Shown here: piece after piece, positions 1 to 6,517 of the stretch
How the letters are laid out: each line of letters begins with the position of its first letter
Position numbering within the stretch: the first letter of the stretch is position 1
IMG/VR virus record: IMGVR_UViG_3300031565_004844
Coordinates: 1 to 38,858 of that record
Source: a virus
Reading direction: 5' to 3' (one strand)
DNA length: 38,858 bases
Made by a program: the position numbers and the translations under genes
Notes under the pieces: generated by a model
Seen by the model: only the letters and a program-made list of their open reading frames with translations
What the model was told of the DNA's origin: nothing
Databases searched by the model: none

Positions 1-8
1 TGTTCATT

Positions 9-404
9 TCATTGCCCTCCTGTACTGATTGAATTCGAACCCAACTCCAACACATCGACTAATAATTTGCCCATGTGCCACATCACCAAATCGTCTACGA
101 CATCACCGTCATCCCAATGACGCTCGTCGGCTTGATCCACAAACGTTCCCGCAATTGCTCGGATGACGCTGATAATTTTCACGGCGTTGATCGGTTCAGT
201 TGTACCGTAGAATTCCTGAATTGCGTCTACGACGGGTTCAATGTATATCTTCAATGCGATGGGGATGATAGGATTAACCTCGGCGGATAACATCACCTCG
301 ATGACTGCTTGTCCGACGTCTGGCAATCCATTACATGCTGCTTGAATTGCGGTAACTATGTATTGTTGCACAACATCCGTGTCTAAATTGTGTTTCGGGG
401 TCAT
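9..404 (-). CDS. Hypothetical acidic protein, 131 aa
   Basis: I do not recognise this family. The start is chosen at 404 because AGGAG lies seven bases upstream; the longer reading frame to 455 lacks a ribosome binding site. The protein is mostly helical in appearance, acidic, with a hydrophobic middle (roughly residues 20-60) and an acidic stretch around residues 90-100 (HWDDGDVVDD). It has no signal peptide or clear membrane segment. Its stop codon is overlapped by ATG codons at 12 and 7 that follow a GGAGGG, so another minus-strand gene begins at the left edge and is cut by it. AG/CT dinucleotides are only mildly scarce here, unlike the next segment to the right. Confidence 0.6.
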   Translation of the reverse strand: MTPKHNLDTDVVQQYIVTAIQAACNGLPDVGQAVIEVMLSAEVNPIIPIALKIYIEPVVDAIQEFYGTTEPINAVKIISVIRAIAGTFVDQADERHWDDGDVVDDLVMWHMGKLLVDVLELGSNSISTGGQ

Positions 405-428
405 CACATTGCTCCTATGGGTGTATGT

Positions 429-463
429 GTTGTCATAACGTGACAACATCGTCAATCGTTGAC
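429..463. promoter_or_regulatory. Two small inverted repeats upstream of the 9-404 gene
   Basis: GTTGTCA-taacg-TGACAAC (429-447) is followed three bases later by GTCAA-tcg-TTGAC (451-463). Both share the half-site TTGAC/TTGTCA and lie just upstream of the minus-strand gene ending at 9. They look like operator dyads rather than terminators because they have no T-tract and sit on the promoter side of that gene. I did not find a convincing -10/-35 pair there. Function is inferred. Confidence 0.5.
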
Positions 464-465
464 TA

Positions 466-516
466 CGATTGTGTTTGGATATTATCGTATGTTGTGGTAA
501 TATTCAAACACAATCG
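466..516. repeat. 19-bp inverted repeat (long hairpin)
   Basis: Arms 466-484 and 498-516 are complementary over 19 positions with one G:T wobble, around a 13-base loop. The hairpin begins two bases after the small dyads and touches the next hairpin at 517. It could be a transcription barrier for the minus-strand gene 580-1044, a protein site, or an RNA structure. Confidence 0.8.
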
Positions 517-544
517 CCCATCCATATCGTATGATATGGATGGG
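517..544. terminator. Perfect 12-bp hairpin with 4-base loop
   Basis: CCCATCCATATC (517-528), loop gtat, GATATGGATGGG (533-544). It lies 36 bases downstream of the stop of the minus-strand gene 580-1044, the place for a terminator, but no clear T-tract follows on that strand. It abuts the longer hairpin on its left, so the pair may act together. Confidence 0.55.
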
Positions 545-579
545 ACGTTGTGTTATTCGTGCGTGATAAAACGTGACGT

Positions 580-1044
580 TTATTTTGTACGAGGATTCAC
601 CACCAAATTGTTGACATCAAATCCGGCGGCGGTCATTGCCGCAATGAATGCGTCATATTCGGACATTGCGCCCGATTCGGACGTGGTGTTCAAATACAAT
701 GCGAATTTGTTTCGCCCGTCATCACGGCGTGAACGTGACGACACATTCAACAATGTGTCAGGAACGTCGTGTTGGTCGTTGGCGATAATCCACGTTCCGA
801 ATTGTAATTTTGTGTTGGGCAATTCACCATTGCGCGCGCATTCGCGAACGCGTGATTTCCCCGCGTCATCAGTGAAACCGTGTGTTTCGGCCCAAGTGGA
901 TAATTCGGTGTATGCGGTTACCGTGGGCGTGATTGGTGCGTGGGTCGCGTCACGGTTGTCCACCGACATCAAACGTTCGGTTCCCGATTTTGATACGTGT
1001 ACCGTCGATTCGATTGAATATTTTCCCAATTTTTTCGTTGCCAT
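580..1044 (-). CDS. Excisionase/MerR-like DNA-binding protein, 154 aa
   Basis: Start at 1044 (the second of two adjacent ATGs) is chosen because GGGAG then lies six bases upstream. Residues about 44-90 (TELSTWAETHGF...VRECARNGELPN...FGTWIIAND) have the shape of the winged helix of excisionases and MerR-type regulators: a helix-turn-helix in which an Arg-rich recognition helix is followed by G-x-L/I-P and a small wing ending in a Trp-Ile strand. The rest (about 100-154) is unknown. Codon use is extreme (no AG- or CT-containing codons apart from a few), matching the island it sits in. A promoter with an internal dyad lies upstream. Likely a DNA-binding regulator; the exact target is unknown. 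Confidence 0.55.
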   Translation of the reverse strand: MATKKLGKYSIESTVHVSKSGTERLMSVDNRDATHAPITPTVTAYTELSTWAETHGFTDDAGKSRVRECARNGELPNTKLQFGTWIIANDQHDVPDTLLNVSSRSRRDDGRNKFALYLNTTSESGAMSEYDAFIAAMTAAGFDVNNLVVNPRTK

Positions 1045-1079
1045 CATAAACTCCCATGTGTTACACGTTCGACGATAAA

Positions 1080-1112
1080 ATTATCCAACATATGGGTGAA
1101 CGTGTCCCATAT
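1080..1112 (-). promoter_or_regulatory. Candidate promoter with internal operator dyad for the 580-1044 gene
   Basis: On the minus strand GGGACA (1108-1103) and GATAAT (1085-1080) are separated by 17 bases, a reasonable -35/-10 pair. An inverted repeat ATATGGG-n9-CCCATAT (1090-1112) covers the spacer and the -35 element, the expected place for a repressor operator. The predicted start of transcription would be about 30 bases before the ATG. Confidence 0.4.
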
Positions 1113-1156
1113 ATTAAATGTTTGCGGATTGTAAACGGTGGTGTTTCGGTGTGACG

Positions 1157-1399
1157 TTATATTACCAACGTCGGCCATTGACATTTGAATGGTTCATGAT
1201 TAAACGGATTGACCAACATATCCGCCGGGCCGTGACGATATTCAATATCATCACGTCGTATACCGTGAATATATATACCTGATGTTACGATGTAATATTG
1301 TGTACATCCATTGCACAGCGTATATGTTTCGGCGTGCGGGTGTGATGATACAACGTGAAACGTTTCGCGTATGTGTCCACATTGCAATTTCGGTGTCAT
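1157..1399 (-). CDS. Small Cys/His protein, possible zinc-binding, 80 aa
   Basis: The protein has CGH near residue 7-9 and CNGC at about residues 29-32, with several further histidines, which could bind one zinc ion; this is a weak fingerprint, not a family match. GGGGGG lies seven bases before the ATG. An extended -10 promoter sits upstream at 1451-1461. It shares the AG/CT-poor composition of its left neighbour. I cannot assign a function. Confidence 0.5.
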   Translation of the reverse strand: MTPKLQCGHIRETFHVVSSHPHAETYTLCNGCTQYYIVTSGIYIHGIRRDDIEYRHGPADMLVNPFNHEPFKCQWPTLVI

Positions 1400-1450
1400 G
1401 TATGTACCCCCCGTTTAATGTTGGGTGGATTGTTTCCCACCCACATATAT

Positions 1451-1461
1451 ATTATACCACA
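1451..1461 (-). promoter_or_regulatory. Extended -10 promoter TGTGGTATAAT
   Basis: On the minus strand TGTGG is followed directly by TATAAT, then ATATATG. No good -35 is present at 17 bases. The same word, including the ATAT tail, occurs at the promoters at 2791-2819 and 13687-13715. It would drive the small Cys/His gene (1157-1399). The TGGGTGG dyad at 1422-1443 lies just after the expected transcription start and may be an operator. Confidence 0.6.
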
Positions 1462-1674
1462 TACGGGGATGTGTACCGTTACGGATGCGTGACAAATGCG
1501 TTACAACGATATGGGTTGTGTTTATTACCGGGGATGTGTGAATGCGTCCGGGTATTTACGTATTGTGGGTAGTTGGTTTGGTTCGATACTCGCTTCGCGT
1601 TTTGTTTTTGTGTGTGGCGTGGCGTGGCGGCGTGGCATATTTTGCGCGTCGCGAGTGACAACGGTGGGGCTCGG

Positions 1675-1723
1675 ACGCGCGTGTGCGCGTGTGTGCGCAT
1701 ACGTACGTGTGCGTGTGCGTGTG
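1675..1723. repeat. 49-base alternating purine-pyrimidine (Z-DNA-prone) tract
   Basis: Every base from 1675 to 1723 alternates purine and pyrimidine, built of CG, TG and CA/TA steps. GC- and GT-rich alternation of this length is the classic left-handed DNA signal under negative supercoiling. It lies between the three-helix-turn-helix gene and the small Cys/His gene, near the right end of the AG/CT-poor island. Confidence 0.85.
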
Positions 1724-1764
1724 AATGAATATGATATCGTCTACCTCCATAGTAGAACCGAGTT

Positions 1765-2361
1765 TTACTCCGCCAGACTAACAACTTCAAAAACAATCTC
1801 AGGATGTACTAGTTTCTTAGTCTTCGCCGTAATAGCCATTCGTAGCGGCAAACCGTAACCATGAACTATTTTATATATCTTGGTCACACTAATTCCTAGT
1901 TCCATACGCATATCTCTCAACGGCATTCCTATTAAAGGATTTCTTTCTCCCGTATCTGGATCTATAGGAGCATACAATTCGATCACATCTTCTTCCAGAC
2001 GTTTCCTTCCTGCGCTATAGCGATCCACGAATCCTCGTTTGGGAACTCCCTTGCTGTCCAACACAGCATAAAACGTTCGTGTGTTAATATGCCATTTTGC
2101 TACGATTTCCCACACTGGCATTCCTAGTTGATAATCTTCCACAGCCCCATCATACACTGCTGCTCCCCGTTTTTTGGCTTCCATATCTGGATCGCTACCA
2201 GTATATATCTTTGCATCAACTAAGATCTCAATAACCTCCGGAACTGTGATTTCCAGTTCTGCTGCAATTGCATTCGGAGAAAGTGATTCTCCACCTTGCC
2301 CGCCGTACATTGCCACTGCCAAACTTTTCAATCCTTGCGTAATTCTATGCGTGCTGGTCAT
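1765..2361 (-). CDS. Three-helix-turn-helix DNA-binding regulator, 198 aa
   Basis: Three segments look like helix-turn-helix units: about residues 26-50 (NAIAAELEITVPEVIEIL), 78-105 (GMPVWEIVAKWHINTRTFYA) and 145-172 (GMPLRDMRMELGISVTKIYK). The last two share the opening G-M-P, suggesting internal duplication. Such repeated resolvase-type helix-turn-helices are known in phage regulators and small terminase-like proteins. Here the gene is alone, on the minus strand, facing away from the virion operon, with a perfect consensus promoter, so a regulator of the divergent control region is the best reading. AAAGGAG lies eight bases before the ATG. Composition returns to normal in this gene. Confidence 0.6.
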   Translation of the reverse strand: MTSTHRITQGLKSLAVAMYGGQGGESLSPNAIAAELEITVPEVIEILVDAKIYTGSDPDMEAKKRGAAVYDGAVEDYQLGMPVWEIVAKWHINTRTFYAVLDSKGVPKRGFVDRYSAGRKRLEEDVIELYAPIDPDTGERNPLIGMPLRDMRMELGISVTKIYKIVHGYGLPLRMAITAKTKKLVHPEIVFEVVSLAE

Positions 2362-2395
2362 TTCTTCATCTCCTTTGATTTTCGATCATATATAC

Positions 2396-2424
2396 ATTAT
2401 AACATATTCATCGTATAATGTCAA
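2396..2424 (-). promoter_or_regulatory. Consensus sigma-70-type promoter for the 1765-2361 gene
   Basis: On the minus strand TTGACA (2424-2419), 17 bases, TATAAT (2401-2396), with TGT just before the -10. Both hexamers match the consensus perfectly. Predicted start is near 2389, giving a leader of about 28 bases with a good ribosome binding site. Confidence 0.85.
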
Positions 2425-2530
2425 TGTTGTTATTATTTTATCATTTTACATTCGCACGGACAACTACGCAACTTATAACCAACCTGACCATTTTGTTGTA
2501 TTTATGATGATGTGTTTATTTTGTTATTTT

Positions 2531-2554
2531 AATATTTATATTTAAATAAATATT
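2531..2554. repeat. AT-only inverted repeat
   Basis: AATATTTA (2531-2538), spacer TATTTAAA, TAAATATT (2547-2554). Every base is A or T. This could be a protein-binding dyad or part of a DNA-unwinding element. Confidence 0.6.
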
Positions 2555-2576
2555 TATACCGGTATTAGGGGACATC

Positions 2577-2624
2577 GATAATAATAGACATATGCTTAAG
2601 TTAATATACACATCTATTATTATC
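2577..2624. repeat. Perfect 12-bp inverted repeat with 24-base spacer
   Basis: GATAATAATAGA (2577-2588) and TCTATTATTATC (2613-2624). The centre-to-centre distance of 36 bases is near three to four helical turns, which suits two protein dimers on one DNA face. It sits midway between the divergent promoters. Confidence 0.75.
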
Positions 2625-2790
2625 ATCCCAAATACATGTGGTGTGTATATATTTCCAATTTTCGAAAATAAAACCGTAAAATAATAAAATAATCACGTCA
2701 TCATATACCGCCACATTCCCCTGGATTATAATATCTTCCCATCTTGCTCCGATTCAAAGCTCATTTTCTTGTGTATGGGTTCCAGCGGCA

Positions 2791-2819
2791 TTGACATTAT
2801 AATTGATTTGTGGTATAAT
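2791..2819 (+). promoter_or_regulatory. Consensus promoter of the packaging/virion operon
   Basis: TTGACA (2791-2796), 17 bases, TATAAT (2814-2819), with the extended -10 TGTGG directly in front. Transcription is expected at about 2826, only about three bases before the ATG at 2829. The first gene would therefore have almost no leader. Confidence 0.88.
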
Positions 2820-2828
2820 ATCTTTATA

Positions 2829-3281
2829 ATGAAGAAACATCCAGTGTTTGAACACGATACTACTGAAAATAAAGCCTTGCTGGAACTAATCACGGAAGGT
2901 TATACCGTTGGGGCCATCCGTCGGAAGATGTATGCTGCCAAAATGGATATATCTGCTGTCTCCGATACGGAAATCATCAATTATATGCGATTTAATCGCA
3001 AAATTGTAGAAGATAGACGAGGAATCTTAGACGTAAATCTACATTTGCTATACGGTCTAGCTGAATCGCAGACAAGAATCCGCCGTTTGATTACATTTGC
3101 TGAAGAAATCGAACCCAAAGCCCTTACGGACGAGAAGTGGGCTACACAATACCGCCAGGTTCTTTCACAAATACGTGCTGAAGTTGAACCGTATGGCCTG
3201 ACAATCCGACTTGATGACGGATGGGCTAAACTTTTGAAGGATTTGGCAAATGTGGACGACAGCAACACGGAAACAGCTTGA
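2829..3281 (+). CDS. Probable small terminase subunit, 150 aa
   Basis: The call rests mainly on position: it directly precedes and overlaps the large terminase by 32 bases. The protein is helical, with a possible N-terminal DNA-binding helix-turn-helix (about residues 14-55, LITEGYTVGAIRRKMYAAK) and a charged middle (EDRRGILDVNLHLL) that could form the oligomer core. The start at 2829 is preferred to in-frame starts at 2769 and 2775 because those lie upstream of the promoter's predicted start point. No Shine-Dalgarno sequence is present, consistent with a leaderless message. Family assignment by sequence alone is not secure. Confidence 0.6.
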   Translation: MKKHPVFEHDTTENKALLELITEGYTVGAIRRKMYAAKMDISAVSDTEIINYMRFNRKIVEDRRGILDVNLHLLYGLAESQTRIRRLITFAEEIEPKALTDEKWATQYRQVLSQIRAEVEPYGLTIRLDDGWAKLLKDLANVDDSNTETA

Positions 3282-4728
3282 TTTAGTTCTCAGTGCAATA
3301 GAATCTAAAACGGGAATAACCCCGACTGCTGCTCAATTACCATTTATAATGGATATGAGCAGAGTTCGGGTCTTTTTAGGTGGCGAGCGTGCTGGGAAAT
3401 CGTTAGCAGCAGGTTTAGATGCCACTTCTCGCATACCATTTGGATCACTTTTCTGGATTGTTGGTCCCGACTATGACCTTCCCCGACGTGAATTTGCCTA
3501 TATCCATAATTTTCTTGTGGAATTGGACGCCATCAAATCCCCAAAGGATGTACGTATGCCGTCCGAAGGCTCATGGGAATTAAAAACTAAATCTGGACAG
3601 ATTGTGATGACTCGTACATCCGCCGACGTACGAAAATTGGCAGCTGATCCTGTGGATGGCATCATAATCACCGAAGCTGCACAGTGTTCATACGATACGT
3701 TTCTGAAATCTTTCGGACGTACATCTGAAACACGCGGTTGGATTACTCTGGAAGGTACATTGGAAGGTGGTGCTGGATGGTATGCTGAACTGGTTCGGGA
3801 ACTTCTCGACCATCCAGGAGAAGAAAACGTATTTGGTGCTACAGCGTACGTTATTCCTACCTGGACAAATACAGCAATCTTTCCATTAGGAATTGACGAT
3901 CCAGAAATTCAGAACTTAAAACGGGTGTACTCAAAAATTCCTGGTATGTTTGAAGAAAAATGTGGTGCAGTTGCTTCGGCACCGTTGGGTGTTATCTTCC
4001 GCGAATTTTCCCATATATATCACGTATCTCAAGCAATCCGTTATGACCCTTCTCGTCCGGTATATTTAGCTATTGATCCTGGACACGGTGGACCTTCGGC
4101 GTATGCTGTGGCAGTACTTCAGGTATCCGAATCTGATATGATGTCTACATATCGGGCCATAGCAAAGAATGGTGAACCTACCAGCGACGAAGTTCCCGAT
4201 GATGCTATCGAAGATATTGATGTTATTGATTGTATTTATATTCCAGGAGCACAGACGGAACAGATTATCGAAATCGTTAAGACATATCCCTGGTGGGATC
4301 ATGTCGTAGGTGGAACAATTGACGTAGAAGCACCTGATGAAAAAACGCGATGGATGCGTATTGCTGGAGTTCCTCTTACAGCTAGGAAGATTCCCGTTCT
4401 TGAGGGCGAACGTCGGTTACATTCATTCCTTGCTAAAAACGAACGTCGTCCATCTATTATGTTTTCGTCTGAAATTCCATCTCCTGCCCTAAGGGAATTT
4501 TCCGAATACAAATCATCAGTGTCGTCTTTGGGAGACTTGGATATACGTCCAGGAAGTGCTGCAAAAGCCCGACGTGGTGCTGACCATATGTTAAAAGCTA
4601 TCTGGTATTTTCTTGTGGTGCGGTACGGCTACGTAAAGTCTGCACGACCTGCTGTACCTTCAACCTTGCCGTGGATTAGGAGATTATTAAATCATGGTCG
4701 AAAACGAAGCATCATTAATATTCGCTAA
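3250..4728 (+). CDS. terL: Terminase large subunit (packaging ATPase/nuclease), 492 aa
   Basis: This enzyme docks on the portal, pumps DNA into the capsid by ATP hydrolysis and cuts the concatemer. The ATPase half shows Walker A GGERAGKS (residues 44-51) and Walker B with catalytic Glu, GIIITEA (137-143, E142). The C-terminal RNase H-like nuclease half has the first acidic residue in LAIDPGHGG (D276), a second likely at TIDVEA (D358) and a third in RRGADHM near residue 455. Length is normal. AAGGA lies eight bases before the ATG, inside the small-subunit gene. The end overlaps the portal gene by 35 bases. Assignment is firm; the packaging strategy cannot be read from the sequence. Confidence 0.93.
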   Translation: MWTTATRKQLDLVLSAIESKTGITPTAAQLPFIMDMSRVRVFLGGERAGKSLAAGLDATSRIPFGSLFWIVGPDYDLPRREFAYIHNFLVELDAIKSPKDVRMPSEGSWELKTKSGQIVMTRTSADVRKLAADPVDGIIITEAAQCSYDTFLKSFGRTSETRGWITLEGTLEGGAGWYAELVRELLDHPGEENVFGATAYVIPTWTNTAIFPLGIDDPEIQNLKRVYSKIPGMFEEKCGAVASAPLGVIFREFSHIYHVSQAIRYDPSRPVYLAIDPGHGGPSAYAVAVLQVSESDMMSTYRAIAKNGEPTSDEVPDDAIEDIDVIDCIYIPGAQTEQIIEIVKTYPWWDHVVGGTIDVEAPDEKTRWMRIAGVPLTARKIPVLEGERRLHSFLAKNERRPSIMFSSEIPSPALREFSEYKSSVSSLGDLDIRPGSAAKARRGADHMLKAIWYFLVVRYGYVKSARPAVPSTLPWIRRLLNHGRKRSIINIR

Positions 4729-6517
4729 ATACGGGGAAATTTCCTTGTGGTATGGCAATCGCAATGCCCTTCTACATACTCAAGATTTGTTTTATCGTGG
4801 GGTTCAATGGGAAGATGACGAGACTGATGACAATGCTCAAGAACTCATTCGTGTGACGTTGAACTATACACGGCTCACGATTTTGAAACAAGTAGCATAT
4901 TTAACGGGGAAGGCTCCTCGTGTTGACGTTCTCGAAACTGGATTGGGAGTTGAAGCAAGTAAACGGGAAAGGTATCTACGTGCTGTGCACAAACATTTGT
5001 GGCCTGTATGGTCATCTTCCGTGGAACATGATGCGGCCAAGTCAGGCTATGGGGTTATCCAGGCTATCTGGGCCCCAAAGGTAACATCTCGTAAGGCTCT
5101 CGATGCTTTGGAAACTCCTCTTAAGGAATATACCACTGTTCCATTCAAATTCCGTTCGATCAATCCTGTAGATTTCTTTCCCATGTATCGTACACACGAT
5201 GAACCTGATGACTTCATGTACGTATTTATACGTGAACAAGATCGGTTAATCGAAGATCTTGAGGAACGTTATGGTGTGGCGCTGCAACCCACGTCTACCT
5301 TACAGGGAACTACTGGTACTTGTGAGGTTGTAGAATACTGGACAAAAGATCGTTACGTGTTAATGGCAATTACTACTACGAAAAATGAACGCGGTGCTGC
5401 CCTTAAGGATACACATACTCCCCACATTATAAAAGATGAAAAACACGGGTATGGCAGAATCCCTTTCTTTGTGGTATCCAATATTTCACAGCCGCATAAA
5501 AATCCAACTATCGAGGGTTCCCTTTCGGATTTGGAATTAGTCATGGAAGTACAGAAACATCTGAATCTTGTGTGGTCAATGACTGCTACTGAAATCATGA
5601 CTCGTATGCGACCTCCAACGGTGTATACATCGGACAATCCTACCCACGTTGCAAGTGAGCTACGGATTGGAGCAGGTGAGGTTATTCCTATCGAGTCGAC
5701 GGAAAAGTTAGAATTTATGCGGTGGGAAGGTATTCCTTCTACTGTTGAACAGCATAGTGATGATACAATGGCTGCATTGTCAGATTTCGGTAGTCTTCCT
5801 CGAACGGAATTTGGCGGTGGTAGCACTCCGCCGTCCGGTGTGGGAATGAAACTTTCCTATGGAAATCTAGAATTGTGTTTAACATTGAAAGTTCCACGCC
5901 GAACGGAAACCTTCCAACGAATATATTCGTTTTGTTTAGAGGTTACGGAAAAGAAGTTAGGGACAGCTGGGATCATCAACTTTTCTTTTGTGGATACGCC
6001 CGATGTAATCCTCGACGTTAATCTTCTGGCTAAGGATATTGGAGGTCGTTATGAATGCGAAGTCTCCTATCCGAATCTTCTTCCTCGGGACAAGATTACA
6101 TTCGAGCAACATATTGTATATCTTTACAATGCCAAAATCATTTCCTTGCGTACAGCTCTTGAAATGATTGAAGATGTACAAGATCCAGAAGCTGAGATTG
6201 CACGTATACAGAAAGAATCAAAAGATCCAATTTTGTTCCCGGAACGTGTGGCAGCCACTACGCAAGCATCAACACCTCCCCTGGAAGCAGGAGCTGGTGG
6301 TCCCTCGCAACAGCAACCTGGATTAGATTTGAAATTCAATTCGGCACCTTCTGTACCCCAATCACCAGAGATGCCTACGGGAGTAAATACTCCCTATCTT
6401 GCACGGCAACCTCAGATGCCTACGGGACAAGGTATGGGATCAGGACTAAATGCAGGACAGATGTTTAATCGAAGTCCTGGAGTGTATCAAGGACCTCCCA
6501 CACAGGAGACGATTTAA
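4694..6517 (+). CDS. Portal protein, 607 aa
   Basis: Portal proteins form the twelve-fold ring at one capsid vertex through which DNA passes. Position directly after the large terminase, length, and the sequence pattern support this: an early segment ending VAYLTGKAPRVDV, a central VVEYWTKDRYVLMAI strand pair, a basic/proline loop IPFFVVSNISQPHKNPTIEG, and the following helix SDLELVMEVQKHLNLVWSM, as in SPP1-type portals. Residues after about 520 are a low-complexity Gln/Pro/Gly/Met tail with a repeated MPTG. AGGAG lies about 13 bases before the ATG. The stop codon shares one base with the next ATG (TAATG), so the giant downstream protein is translationally coupled. Confidence 0.88.
   Translation: MVENEASLIFAKYGEISLWYGNRNALLHTQDLFYRGVQWEDDETDDNAQELIRVTLNYTRLTILKQVAYLTGKAPRVDVLETGLGVEASKRERYLRAVHKHLWPVWSSSVEHDAAKSGYGVIQAIWAPKVTSRKALDALETPLKEYTTVPFKFRSINPVDFFPMYRTHDEPDDFMYVFIREQDRLIEDLEERYGVALQPTSTLQGTTGTCEVVEYWTKDRYVLMAITTTKNERGAALKDTHTPHIIKDEKHGYGRIPFFVVSNISQPHKNPTIEGSLSDLELVMEVQKHLNLVWSMTATEIMTRMRPPTVYTSDNPTHVASELRIGAGEVIPIESTEKLEFMRWEGIPSTVEQHSDDTMAALSDFGSLPRTEFGGGSTPPSGVGMKLSYGNLELCLTLKVPRRTETFQRIYSFCLEVTEKKLGTAGIINFSFVDTPDVILDVNLLAKDIGGRYECEVSYPNLLPRDKITFEQHIVYLYNAKIISLRTALEMIEDVQDPEAEIARIQKESKDPILFPERVAATTQASTPPLEAGAGGPSQQQPGLDLKFNSAPSVPQSPEMPTGVNTPYLARQPQMPTGQGMGSGLNAGQMFNRSPGVYQGPPTQETI

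Larger units (their letters stand above)
421..1740. other. Compositional island nearly devoid of AG/CT dinucleotides
   Basis: Reading by eye, AG or CT occurs only about 13 times on the plus strand between 421 and 1740, and about 8 times between 421 and 1560; 1318-1570 has none. Even composition would give about 165 in 1320 bases. CG, TG, AC, GA, TC, GG and CC are all common, so this is specific. The effect reaches codons: the gene at 580-1044 uses only TTG/TTA for Leu, GAA for Glu, CAA for Gln, AAA for Lys, CGN for Arg and TCN for Ser, and never GCT. The edge at 1741 is sharp (ctacctccatagtag). The island covers two genes, their control regions and the inverted repeats. Confidence 0.85.
1400..1764. 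other. 365-bp non-coding region with promoter, dyad and simple repeats
   Basis: No believable gene. From left to right: a dyad TGGGTGG-n8-CCACCCA (1422-1443), an extended -10 promoter on the minus strand (1451-1461), GTGGC-type short tandem repeats (about 1612-1636), and a long alternating purine-pyrimidine tract (1675-1723). The frames open across it encode only His/Arg/Thr strings produced by the GT/GC repeats. Confidence 0.7.
2362..2828. other. AT-rich divergent control region
   Basis: This 467-base region separates the leftward regulator from the rightward virion operon. It is strongly AT-rich and has no gene. It holds the two divergent promoters (2396-2424 minus, 2791-2819 plus), two inverted repeats (2531-2554, 2577-2624) and several runs of A/T. 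It could include operators for the neighbouring regulator or an origin with an easily melted element. Confidence 0.65.

Noticed and set aside
425-1078. 217-aa open frame on the plus strand
   Set aside because: It is antisense to the excisionase-like gene, has no ribosome binding site, and exists largely because AG-poor sequence lacks TAG stops.
1479-1796. 105-aa minus-strand frame across the GT/GC-rich region
   Set aside because: It encodes His/Arg/Thr strings (HAHAHVRMRTHAH) created by the alternating repeat, has no ribosome binding site, and overlaps the regulator gene.
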